Of a stretch of 47,016 nt of DNA, positions 1 through 7,631 are shown piece by piece. The notes beneath the pieces were generated by a model that did no database searches, was not told where the DNA came from, and saw only the letters and a program-made list of their open reading frames with translations. A program made the translations under genes and the position numbers. Position 1 is the stretch's first letter; every line of letters begins with the position of its first letter. The stretch comes from a bacterium (GTDB taxonomy: Bacteria; Vulcanimicrobiota; Xenobia; Xenobiales; JADMJV01), in NCBI GenBank assembly GCA_018780265.1, contig JADMJV010000155.1, positions 8,063-55,078 of the forward strand. Reading direction: 5' to 3'.

Positions 1-1
1 G

Positions 2-247
2 ACCATCGGCGCGCCCGGTTCAGAGAGCCTGACCCAGCCCTACCGGGTTTCCGCGTCTGATCTGGGGGCGGCCATGGTGGGAGCCCGCTGGAAGACTTTG
101 TGCACGAAGCTGGCTGCTTTTGAGTTTAAGCACCAGGGCGTTGACATTCAGGCCCCCAGCGGCCGATATGAGGTGCGCCTGTGTCTGAGACACGACCTTC
201 AGCGACTGGAAATCCACCAGATTGTGACGCCGAGGCAAAGCCGATGA
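2..247 (+). CDS. C-terminal end of an unidentified protein (5' end outside window)
   Basis: An open frame runs from the window edge to the TGA at 245-247, giving the last 81 residues of a protein that starts upstream. I do not recognise the family. The tail is soluble and ends in a basic stretch (TPRQSR). Its stop overlaps the ATG of the next gene (244) in an ATGA junction, so it is probably the upstream member of the same operon as the GspF-like gene. A pilus or secretion accessory role would fit that neighbour, but this is inference from position only. Confidence 0.5.
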   Translation, partial: TIGAPGSESLTQPYRVSASDLGAAMVGARWKTLCTKLAAFEFKHQGVDIQAPSGRYEVRLCLRHDLQRLEIHQIVTPRQSR

Positions 248-1179
248 ACGGGTCGCGCGCGCAATTGTTTCGAAGCCTGGCCGTCATGGTACGCGCGGGA
301 GTCCCCATTTTGCGCGCGGTGCAAACTTTGAAAGTTCAATGGCGGGAATACCCTGCGGGCCCCTCCCTGGACCGATTCCACCTCCAACTCTGTCAGGGAA
401 AGAGCTTGAGTCAGGCAGGGCGCGGAATCGGTGAGCCATTTCAAGAGCTGCACCTGGCCGTCTTTGCATTGGGAGAGCAAAGTGGATCTCTCGATGAAGC
501 CCTGGAGGTCCTGGCCGGATATGAAGAGGACAGGAGCAGGCTGGGGCAGCAAATCCGCTCTCAACTGGCCTATCCTTTGCTGGTCCTGGCCACCATGCTG
601 GTCTTGTTGGGGGTAGGTTTGCCCTGGTTGGCGCGCGCTCTTCCAGGGACCGTCTCATGGCCGACCTCATTGCTTGTCTTGACGGGAGTCGGCGCCGTCT
701 CCCTGGGCCATCGAAGGGTTGTGCAATGGCTGGGCACCTGTCATCCCTTCTCCGATTTGCGCAAGGCCTGGGCCAGCAGCCAGTTCCTGGGCCTGTGGAG
801 CGGCCTGCTGGAGCGGGGCGTTCCCATCGCTCAATCCCTGGTCTTAGCCGGCCGGGCCAGTCCCTGCCCGGAGTGCCGCCAGGCCTGCCAGCAATTGATT
901 TCCGACATTGTAGAGGGAGGTGACCTGGGTCAGGTATTCCAGGCCAGCGCTTACTTCGCCCCAGCCGTAAAGGGCTGCGTGGTAGCGGGCGTTGAAAGCG
1001 GGCGCCTGCCCGCCATGCTAGGCGCGCTGAAGCGACTCGAAGACCAACGAATCGGCTGCGCGCTTGATTCCTCGGTGGCCCTCATCACTCCCTTCGTGAT
1101 GGTCCTGCTGGGACTGTTGCTGCTGCTCTTTCTCCATCAGACATTGACTCCCATCATGGGCATGATGGGCAATCTATGA
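244..1179 (+). CDS. GspF/PilC-type inner membrane secretion protein
   Basis: This 311-residue protein has the T2SSF layout of type II secretion and type IV pilus platform proteins. Two similar cytoplasmic helical domains (about residues 5-110 and 175-275) each begin with the family pattern of a leucine-rich helix, xRAGVPI or xERGVPI, and a later G-x-L. Each is followed by hydrophobic segments (about 115-165 and 280-308). It is shorter than typical GspF (about 400 residues). The start at 244 is chosen over the GTG at 181 because GAGG at 231-234 sits correctly before it and it overlaps the upstream stop. The stop overlaps the next ATG at 1176, so the genes are translationally coupled. Its ATPase and pilin partners are not in the window. 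Confidence 0.8.
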   Translation: MNGSRAQLFRSLAVMVRAGVPILRAVQTLKVQWREYPAGPSLDRFHLQLCQGKSLSQAGRGIGEPFQELHLAVFALGEQSGSLDEALEVLAGYEEDRSRLGQQIRSQLAYPLLVLATMLVLLGVGLPWLARALPGTVSWPTSLLVLTGVGAVSLGHRRVVQWLGTCHPFSDLRKAWASSQFLGLWSGLLERGVPIAQSLVLAGRASPCPECRQACQQLISDIVEGGDLGQVFQASAYFAPAVKGCVVAGVESGRLPAMLGALKRLEDQRIGCALDSSVALITPFVMVLLGLLLLLFLHQTLTPIMGMMGNL

Positions 1180-3305
1180 GCCAGCGAGCTTTAAAAGTGA
1201 TGGCCGGAGCCTCCCTGGCTGTGGTGATGCTCTTCTTCGGTTGGGCACGGCTGAGTTGGGAGCGAGAAACAAACCAGAAGGCGACCCGACAACTGGCCCA
1301 CCTGTTGGCTCCCGAAGTGCTGGTCGATGCCCAGAAATCAGCCGTGTGGCAGCGCTTTCAAAGTCTGCCCGGGCTGGAAGGCGGCGAATTGCTGGCCGGT
1401 GACGGTCACGCGTTGGCCAACTTCGGCACATCCTCTGGTGATGCCTACGAATGTCCACTCATCGAGTCCGGTCAACTGGTCGGCACTCTGCGCCTGCACT
1501 ACGCGCCACCCACCTGGGGCTGGGCATGGGTCTCCACCTGGCTGGTCCTGCTGGCGGCGCCGCTGGGCTGGACCCTGTACCGCTTGCCAAAGCAACGTTT
1601 GATCGAAGAACCGACCACGACGGGCGCACTGTTGCTGGAGGTAGACGAGAACGACAGAATCCTACAAATGAAAGGCACCATGAACGGCCCCGCCGTCGTG
1701 GCCATTGGGCAATCCCTGAGTGACGCATTTCCCGACAAATTGGTTCACAGAGAGGACAGTCCCGGCGGTCCCTCAAGCCTGGTCGTGGTGCGCGACACAC
1801 AGGCCTGGGAGGGCCTGAAAAAACGAGTTCAAGAACTCAAGGACCACTACCGGAGCCTGTGTGATCACGCCCACGACCTGATTCTCGTGTGCCAGCCCGA
1901 GGGTACCCTGGTCTTCGCCAACAAGGCTATGCTCCAGATCTTCCCTCAGCTTGAAGCCGGCTCCATCGTCTGGTCGTTGTTCGAGTCTGCCAGCCAGGAA
2001 CTGGCCCGGGAAAAATTTCGAGAGAGTGTTCTGGCCGGTGAAGCCAGCTTCTTTCAGGCGCAAATGTCTGTTGCTCAGGGCCAGGCTCTTCATGTCGAGG
2101 GCAGTTTTTGTCCAGGGTTGGTAGACTCCGGGGTGGCCGTCACCGTGCTGGGCATTTTTCGAGATCTGACCCGGCAGCGGAAAGCCGAAGCAGAGTTGAG
2201 GCACGCTCAAAAAATGGAGGCCATCGGTCGACTGGCGGGGGGAGTGGCCCACGACTTTAACAATTTGCTCACCGTCATGGGCAGCGTCTCTTCCCTCATC
2301 CAGTTTGAGCCAGAAGACTCGCCAACGCGCTGGGAGCACCTGAGTCTGTTAGACGAGACCGTCGATCGGGCGGCCGAATTAACTCGCCAACTTCTACTCT
2401 TCAGTCGGCCCCGCAACTGCGCTTGCACCCCCCTGGACGTGGACACGGTGCTGGCCGACCTTTTGCGTCTGGCACAACGCCTGCTGGGCGAGGACATCGC
2501 CCTGCACACGGAACTTCAATCTCGATGCTGGCTGATGGCTGACCGGTCCGAACTGGAACAAGTCGCCATGAACCTGTTGGTCAATGCCCGCGATGCCATG
2601 CCTGACGGTGGGCGACTGGACGTGGTCAGCCGCTGCTGCCAGTGGCGGGGCGCACCGGCCGTGCAGCTTGAGTTTCGCGACTCCGGCTGCGGGATGTCCG
2701 AGGAACTGGTGCAGCGCATCTTCGAACCCTACTTTACCACCAAGGAGTCGGGAAAGGGGACCGGCCTGGGGTTGTCAACCAGTTATGCTATCATCAATCG
2801 TCTCAAGGGGAGCGTCAAGGTCAATAGCAAGCCCGGCCAGGGAACGACTTTTCTAATTCACTTGCCCGCCACCATGGAGGCTCCGCCGGCCCAATCCGTA
2901 GTGGGGTCCGAAGTGGCCCCCGCCCGGAAAAATGAACTGGTCTTATTGGTGGAAGATGATGAACGCCTCTGCGAATCCACCACCAAAACCCTGCGCATGC
3001 TGAGCTACGAAGTGGCTTCCGCAATTTCGCCCCAGACTGCCCTGGAGTGGTTGGAAAATTCGCAGCGCTGCCCCAATATTCTGGTCACCGACCTGATCAT
3101 GCCTGGCATGAATGGGGCCGAATTGGCTCGCCGAGCGCGCCAGATCCATCCAGACCTGAAGGTCCTGTTTGTGTCTGGCTACCCGGGAGACGCCCTGGAA
3201 GAACTGGACCCCAACGGCCTGGAATTCCTCCCCAAGCCCTATCGTGGAGCCGAACTCAACACTCGGATTCGAAAAATTCTGGACCCTCCGGTGCTGGGGC
3301 GATGA
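1176..3305 (+). CDS. Membrane hybrid histidine kinase (PAS-HisKA-HATPase-REC)
   Basis: The 709-residue protein has two N-terminal membrane segments (about 8-26 and 115-135) flanking a small periplasmic sensor region. A PAS-like domain follows (about 220-340), then HisKA with the H-box VAHDFNNLL near residue 357, an HATPase domain (N-box NLLVNARDAM, G boxes DSGCGM and GKGTGLGLS) and a C-terminal receiver. The receiver keeps the acidic pair (VEDDE), the phosphoacceptor Asp in VTDLIMPGMNG and the Lys in FLPKPY, so it looks active. The start ATG overlaps the TGA of the GspF-like gene and its own stop overlaps the Ser/Thr kinase gene, suggesting one operon. The stimulus is unknown. Confidence 0.88.
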   Translation: MSQRALKVMAGASLAVVMLFFGWARLSWERETNQKATRQLAHLLAPEVLVDAQKSAVWQRFQSLPGLEGGELLAGDGHALANFGTSSGDAYECPLIESGQLVGTLRLHYAPPTWGWAWVSTWLVLLAAPLGWTLYRLPKQRLIEEPTTTGALLLEVDENDRILQMKGTMNGPAVVAIGQSLSDAFPDKLVHREDSPGGPSSLVVVRDTQAWEGLKKRVQELKDHYRSLCDHAHDLILVCQPEGTLVFANKAMLQIFPQLEAGSIVWSLFESASQELAREKFRESVLAGEASFFQAQMSVAQGQALHVEGSFCPGLVDSGVAVTVLGIFRDLTRQRKAEAELRHAQKMEAIGRLAGGVAHDFNNLLTVMGSVSSLIQFEPEDSPTRWEHLSLLDETVDRAAELTRQLLLFSRPRNCACTPLDVDTVLADLLRLAQRLLGEDIALHTELQSRCWLMADRSELEQVAMNLLVNARDAMPDGGRLDVVSRCCQWRGAPAVQLEFRDSGCGMSEELVQRIFEPYFTTKESGKGTGLGLSTSYAIINRLKGSVKVNSKPGQGTTFLIHLPATMEAPPAQSVVGSEVAPARKNELVLLVEDDERLCESTTKTLRMLSYEVASAISPQTALEWLENSQRCPNILVTDLIMPGMNGAELARRARQIHPDLKVLFVSGYPGDALEELDPNGLEFLPKPYRGAELNTRIRKILDPPVLGR

Positions 3306-4864
3306 AAAAATGGTTCGTCTCCATGCTGGTCGGGCTGAGTGGTTGGGCTCCTGTCCCCGCCGAGTCCCTCTGGTTTGACAGCATCCCGCCCCACCCGGCC
3401 GTGGCCGTCTGGCGAAACCATCGCTGGATTCCACTGGCGGTCTCGGGCCGCTGCGTGGAGAGTGGGCCCATCTCCGGCAAAACTCGTTTTCGCCTCTCCC
3501 ACCCGGGCTATCAAGATTCCGAAGTCGAATTCCTCGTCAGCGACCTGCAGGGACCCGTTCCCGTGCGAATTCCCCGGGACCCCCGTCAACGCCTGACGCT
3601 CAAACCTCGCCTGGCGCGCGTCCTTTTTGAGACTTACCCCAGCCGCGCTGAAGTATATCTGCTACTGCCGGGCGGACAGAAAGACTATCTGGGTTTGAGT
3701 GGAAATGTGGTCGTCCTAAATCTGGCCAGCGTTCTGGGCGGCACCCAGTCAGGACTCTTTTACATCGAATTGTGCCGGCCCGGACATCAATCGGTGATGG
3801 TACCCATTCCCAGCTATTCCCTATACTCGGATGGGGTGGTGCGCTGGCCAGGTCAAGGCACCTACGTTTTGCCCAGCCAATCCTATCTCCCGCAGGCCGC
3901 CCTGATGATGGCCCCGCTGGTGGCCGGTATGGTCTGGATGGCCCACAAACGGCGTCGACGACATCGAGAAACGCAGGTGAGTAAGCGTCAGGGGCTGCGA
4001 CTTGGCCCGTATCGACTTCTTGAGCGAGTGGCTCAAGGGGGAAGCGCTACCGTCTACAAGGCCGTTGGCTGGGACGGGGGGAGTATGGAACCGCTGGCCA
4101 TCAAGGTTCTCCACCCCGAAATCCTGGGCCTCAACACCGACAGCACCATGATTTTGAAAGAAGTGGAGGCACTGCGCCGTCTCGACCATCCTGGCATCGT
4201 CAAGGTGAGTGACTGGGGGGAAGAGTTGGGACGCGCTTACCTGGCCATGGAATGGGTGGACGGCCAGGACCTGCGCCAAACCATTGCGGCCTCTCCTTTG
4301 GGCCTGGCCGCCAGCGCGGATGTATTGCGCCAGATACTGTCAGCCCTGCAGCACGCTCACCAGAAGGGCATTGTTCATCGAGATCTCAAGCCCGAGAACA
4401 TCCTGATCAACGGGAAGGGTCGCACCAAACTGAGCGATTTTGGACTGGCCACCAACCGTCCCAACTCGGCACCGTCGAACTCGGCACCATCACTCAGTGG
4501 AACACCGGGTTACCTGGCACCCGAACTGCTCTCCGGTCACCCCGCCTGGTGTGGGTCCGATCTGTTTGCCGTAGGAGTGATCGCCTGCGAATTGCTAACC
4601 GGTCACCTCCCCAAGCACAACCCGGAACTTCCAACCATGTGGAAAGCCTGGATTCAAAGCCTGTTAGAAGCGGACCCGAAGCAGCGGGTTGCCAGTGCCC
4701 AGCAGGCCCTGGAGACGATGCCATCACGGTGCACAAAGAGCCGGGCCCAAGCGACTCATGCGGGAGACATCAACCAAGGCCCCATTCCCAGCGACCCAAC
4801 TGACAATACTGGCGGACATCCTCGGCAAAGCAAGGGTCCGTGGAATATCTGGCCACCTCTTTGA
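3302..4864 (+). CDS. Ser/Thr protein kinase with N-terminal extracytoplasmic domain
   Basis: A 520-residue protein. The ATG at 3302 overlaps the stop of the hybrid kinase and begins a signal-peptide-like sequence (KKWFVSMLVGLSGW). About 200 residues of beta-rich, PEGA-like sequence follow, then one transmembrane helix (about 195-213) with a strong Arg/Lys stop-transfer run, then a C-terminal Hanks-type kinase. The kinase shows the glycine loop (QGGSATVYKA), the VIK-type lysine (LAIKVLH), HRDLKPEN, DFG and an APE motif, so it should be catalytically competent. Most bacterial Ser/Thr kinases have the reverse order, kinase first and sensor outside at the C-terminus. The last 32 codons overlap the convergent gene at 4770-5471, so the tail after about residue 490 is less certain. 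Confidence 0.85.
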   Translation: MKKWFVSMLVGLSGWAPVPAESLWFDSIPPHPAVAVWRNHRWIPLAVSGRCVESGPISGKTRFRLSHPGYQDSEVEFLVSDLQGPVPVRIPRDPRQRLTLKPRLARVLFETYPSRAEVYLLLPGGQKDYLGLSGNVVVLNLASVLGGTQSGLFYIELCRPGHQSVMVPIPSYSLYSDGVVRWPGQGTYVLPSQSYLPQAALMMAPLVAGMVWMAHKRRRRHRETQVSKRQGLRLGPYRLLERVAQGGSATVYKAVGWDGGSMEPLAIKVLHPEILGLNTDSTMILKEVEALRRLDHPGIVKVSDWGEELGRAYLAMEWVDGQDLRQTIAASPLGLAASADVLRQILSALQHAHQKGIVHRDLKPENILINGKGRTKLSDFGLATNRPNSAPSNSAPSLSGTPGYLAPELLSGHPAWCGSDLFAVGVIACELLTGHLPKHNPELPTMWKAWIQSLLEADPKQRVASAQQALETMPSRCTKSRAQATHAGDINQGPIPSDPTDNTGGHPRQSKGPWNIWPPL

Positions 4865-5471
4865 TCAAAGTCTCACACTCTTCCTCACTCAAGCGCCCTA
4901 ACATTCGGGACAGGTCCGCCTGATCTTGGGCGCGGGCCGAATCAAATTTCATCAGCACCAGGTAGGGAAGGCGAACCATGGGCAAACCTGTCGAATCTAC
5001 GACGGGCTTGACGAGAGCCTTTTGTCCCCAGAGCTGCGGGGTCGAGAGAAGATCGATGAGCTTTCCTTCCTTGAACCAGGCCTCACCATACAGGCCTAAA
5101 GAGGCGTTAGGAGAGAACAAAGTTTCATCCCGAATGTAGCCACTGTCCAACAATCGCCGACTGGCGTCCGCAAAGCGCTTATGGTCTACCAAGAGGTCAA
5201 TTTCCTTCGTAGCCCGCTCGGGTGAGTAGACCCGAATGGCCACTCCGCCTACGACCACCACCGCGATGTCCCCGAAAAGTTCCCCAGGGTTGACCTGTAG
5301 GGGGTCCCTGGGCAAATCCATCAGTCTCTCCAGATTGCTGCCGCTTCCGAGCGGCCGTTTTCGCAAGCCGCGATGCAAGAATAACCGGCGACGATTTTTC
5401 GCCTCGCCAAAATCAACGGTCACCCCATGGAAATTCGACCGGGCGACCGTGACGCCCTTCCGGGCCCTCAT
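4770..5471 (-). CDS. Nucleotidyltransferase-fold protein (AbiEii/DUF6036-like)
   Basis: This 233-residue soluble protein has VVVVGGVAIRVYSPERATKE followed at once by IDLLVD, which resembles the GG/GS and hDh motifs of minimal nucleotidyltransferases such as the AbiEii and DUF6036 groups. A later segment (LMKFDSARAQDQADLSRML) matches the usual C-terminal part of those proteins. The ATG at 5471 has a strong GGGAGG ribosome site five bases upstream. No partner antitoxin gene is recognisable beside it. It sits between signalling genes on its own strand and its 3' end overlaps the Ser/Thr kinase by 95 bp. The role is unknown; housekeeping or toxin-like nucleotide transfer are both possible. Confidence 0.65.
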   Translation of the reverse strand: MRARKGVTVARSNFHGVTVDFGEAKNRRRLFLHRGLRKRPLGSGSNLERLMDLPRDPLQVNPGELFGDIAVVVVGGVAIRVYSPERATKEIDLLVDHKRFADASRRLLDSGYIRDETLFSPNASLGLYGEAWFKEGKLIDLLSTPQLWGQKALVKPVVDSTGLPMVRLPYLVLMKFDSARAQDQADLSRMLGRLSEEECETLIKEVARYSTDPCFAEDVRQYCQLGRWEWGLG

Positions 5472-5501
5472 GCGGCCTCCCCCAAAAAAGCTGTGGTGTA
5501 A

Positions 5502-5756
5502 TCAAGAGTGAACTGGCACAGGGGGCGGATAGCTGCGGATCCTCAACTTCTTCTGGACCAGGTCATCGGCCGTGGTAGCCTGAAAAGAGTCCATCAACTC
5601 CTCGATCTCGGACAGATCGGTAAGACTGTAGCTTTCGACCTGGTTGGACGAAAACTCCAGCCAGAGATGCAGGCCAAACAGCCCATCAAGACGGCCGAAC
5701 TGCACCGCGATAACCCGGGCGACAGAACCTCCCGCTTGCGGCGTTCGGGTGCCCAT
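5502..5756 (-). CDS. Small hypothetical protein coupled to the HD-GYP gene
   Basis: An 84-residue protein begins at the ATG at 5756, which shares bases with the TGA of the upstream HD-GYP gene (TGATG junction), so its translation is probably coupled. The sequence has a central block that alternates hydrophobic and polar residues (VIAVQFGRLDGLFGLHLWLE) and an acidic helix (LSEIEELMDSF). No family is recognised. The coupling suggests it works with, or in the same pathway as, the cyclic-di-GMP type regulator; this is inference. An in-frame ATG at 5777 would lengthen it by seven residues into the upstream gene. Confidence 0.55.
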   Translation of the reverse strand: MGTRTPQAGGSVARVIAVQFGRLDGLFGLHLWLEFSSNQVESYSLTDLSEIEELMDSFQATTADDLVQKKLRIRSYPPPVPVHS

Positions 5757-6799
5757 CAAGGCCTGCTCCCGGTGCACTGACCGTGAAACAGGGCCCCCTC
5801 CTGGGATCGGGTGTTCAAGAAAAGGTCCAGTAATTCCGGATCGAACTGGGAGCCTCGTCCGGCTCTCATCTGCTCAAGCGCTGCCTCCACCGGTAGAGCT
5901 CTTCGATAAGGTCTGTGGCTGGTGAGTGCGTCAAACACCTCACAAATACTTACCAGGCGGGCGCACAGAGGAATTTCGGCACCGGCCAGGCCTCCCAGGT
6001 AGCCCCGTCCATCCCAACGCTCATGATGGTAAAGGGCGATCTGTTGGGCCAGCTCCAAAACGGGGCAGGTCCCCCCTTGCAAGATATCCCTGCCGGCCAG
6101 TACATGCTGCTTCATCAACTCTCTCTCTTCCACGGTAAGAGGGCCCGCCTTTAACAAAATCGCTTCGGGAACCGCCAGCTTTCCCACATCGTGCAACTGG
6201 GCGGCCAACTCCAGCCGATCTTGAGTTTCCTCATCGAGGCCAGTCGCCTGAGCCAACTGGCGACAGTATTCTCCCACTCGAAGCGCATGGGTACCGCTGG
6301 GGTCATCGCGAAGTTCGGCCACCAAACTCAGCCGCCTCAAGCAGTCGCTCCGATAGGCATGCAACTCACGCAGGCGCTGACTCTGCTCAAAATACTTGCG
6401 TTCCAGGCAACGAGACTCCAGCAAATTTCTGATGCGGCAAATGACTTCAGGGGGGTCGAAAGGTTTGCTTACAAAATCTCTGGCCCCCAAGGCCAACGCC
6501 GTTCTGCGCGAATCCGTGCGGGTGTCGCCCGTCAAAACCAGCACCGGCAAGGGAGGGGCGTTGCGAATCTCTCCTTGAAGAAGCTCCAGAAGTTCGAGCC
6601 CGGATAGGCCCGGCATGCTCAGATCCAGTAGCAGCAGATCGGGCGGATCTTCTTTCAGGCGGGCGATAACCTCTTCAGGCCGCTGACAGGTCGATACCCG
6701 CACAAACCCGTGGCGACCGAGCAGCTTGCCGAGCAAGGCCAGATTGTGTGGTTCATCATCGACAATGAAGATATGACTTTGCAAAATAATGTCGAGCAT
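5756..6799 (-). CDS. Response regulator with HD-GYP-type domain (RpfG-like)
   Basis: The 347-residue protein has an N-terminal receiver (about 1-125) with the acidic residues in FIVDDEP, phosphoacceptor Asp in LLLDLSMPGLSG and Lys in FVSKPFDP. A linker leads to an HD-GYP domain (about 155-335) with the metal-binding HD (QLHDVGKL) and HHERWDGRGYL. The family normally reads HHExxDGxGYP, and here the Pro of GYP is Leu, so phosphodiesterase activity against cyclic-di-GMP is plausible but not assured. The start at 6799 has AGGA five bases upstream. A sigma-28 type promoter (6825-6851) lies just upstream and overlaps the end of fliP. The next gene (84 codons) is coupled to its stop. Confidence 0.88.
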   Translation of the reverse strand: MLDIILQSHIFIVDDEPHNLALLGKLLGRHGFVRVSTCQRPEEVIARLKEDPPDLLLLDLSMPGLSGLELLELLQGEIRNAPPLPVLVLTGDTRTDSRRTALALGARDFVSKPFDPPEVICRIRNLLESRCLERKYFEQSQRLRELHAYRSDCLRRLSLVAELRDDPSGTHALRVGEYCRQLAQATGLDEETQDRLELAAQLHDVGKLAVPEAILLKAGPLTVEERELMKQHVLAGRDILQGGTCPVLELAQQIALYHHERWDGRGYLGGLAGAEIPLCARLVSICEVFDALTSHRPYRRALPVEAALEQMRAGRGSQFDPELLDLFLNTRSQEGALFHGQCTGSRP

Positions 6800-6824
6800 A
6801 TCAATCCTACTCTTCTCCCTACTA

Positions 6825-6851
6825 TACTCGGCAGGCTGAGCGAAGAATTAA
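6825..6851 (-). promoter_or_regulatory. Sigma-28 (FliA) type promoter for the REC-HD-GYP gene
   Basis: Read on the minus strand: TTAATTCT (6851-6844), 11 bases, GCCGAGTA (6832-6825). The spacing equals the FliA consensus TAAAGTTT-N11-GCCGATAA. The -35 is a weak match and the -10 matches at six of eight positions. It overlaps the last codons of fliP and lies 25 bases before the gene start, leaving room for the ribosome site. Confidence 0.45.
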
Positions 6852-7543
6852 GGACAATGGACGCTGCGGATGAGGCTACCACACAGCAGAGCCCAACCAT
6901 CCACCAGCACGAACAACAGCAGCTTCAGGGGAAGAGAAATCGACATGGGCGGCAGCATAAACAGACCGAGAGCGGCCAGCACTCCAGCCACGATCAAGTC
7001 GACCACCAAGAAAGTCAGAAAGAGCGTAAATCCCATGCGAAAGGCGGTCCTCAATTCGGACAAGGCAAAAGCTGGAACCAACAGGCGCAGAGGAATCTCT
7101 TCCAGGCTCTGAAACGGCCCCAGGCGGGCGGCCCTGGCCAGAATGAGGATATCCTTTTGTTGGGTATTGCCCAGCATAAATGCTCGTAGGGGCCGAGCGG
7201 CGGCCCCGTAGGCTTGCAGGGGGGATAGTTTCCCATCCAAAGCGGGCTGCAGGGCATGACTATAAACGTCGTCCAGCACCGGTCCCATGGACAACACAGT
7301 GAGCATCAGAGCCAGCGGGATCAGCACCATATTGGGCGGTATGCTGGGGCTGCCCAAAGCCTGGCGCAAGAAGGCCAGCACCACCAGAATGCGCGTAAAG
7401 CACGTGGTCATCACCAGCATGGTGGGACACAGGGCCAGCAGAGTCAGCACCAAAACCACATGAAGCGCCTGGGCCAACTGGCCGGGTTGCGACAGATTGA
7501 GCAGTTGCTGGGTCAGCGACATGGTGATCTGAACATTGCGCAT
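6848..7543 (-). CDS. fliP: Flagellar export gate protein FliP
   Basis: This 231-residue polytopic membrane protein matches FliP of the flagellar type III export gate. It has hydrophobic segments near residues 28-50, 70-88, 165-190 and 200-222, and family segments MTTCFTRILVVLAFLRQALG, PPNMVLIPLALMLT, the basic turn before VPAFALSELRTAF and a C-terminal LPPMSISLPLKLLLFVLVDG. It lacks the long cleaved leader of some FliP proteins. It is separated from fliQ and fliR by more than 30 kb, unlike the usual fliPQR cluster. The ATG at 7543 lacks a strong ribosome site, and the ATG at 7522 is an alternative. It is transcribed divergently from the che operon. Confidence 0.93.
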   Translation of the reverse strand: MRNVQITMSLTQQLLNLSQPGQLAQALHVVLVLTLLALCPTMLVMTTCFTRILVVLAFLRQALGSPSIPPNMVLIPLALMLTVLSMGPVLDDVYSHALQPALDGKLSPLQAYGAAARPLRAFMLGNTQQKDILILARAARLGPFQSLEEIPLRLLVPAFALSELRTAFRMGFTLFLTFLVVDLIVAGVLAALGLFMLPPMSISLPLKLLLFVLVDGWALLCGSLIRSVHCP

Positions 7544-7574
7544 GGCCGGTGATTTTCACTCTCCCAGTCGGGCA

Positions 7575-7601
7575 TTAAGTTTTGCCTCATCAAGCCGAAA
7601 A
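7575..7601 (+). promoter_or_regulatory. Sigma-28 (FliA) type promoter for the che operon
   Basis: TTAAGTTT (7575-7582), 11 bases, GCCGAAAA (7594-7601). Each half differs by one base from TAAAGTTT-N11-GCCGATAA. It lies 30 bases before the GTG start of the receptor gene, leaving space for the GGAGGT ribosome site. Confidence 0.75.
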
Positions 7602-7631
7602 TCGCTTCACAAGATAACCGGAGGTAACATT

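Noticed and set aside
172..179. GCCGATAT resembling a sigma-28 -10 element
   Set aside because: It lies within coding sequence and the base stretch at the required -35 position (cccccagc) does not fit.
7536..7631. ATG 7536 as the receptor start
   Set aside because: It overlaps fliP and precedes the sigma-28 promoter, while GTG 7632 has a proper GGAGGT site.
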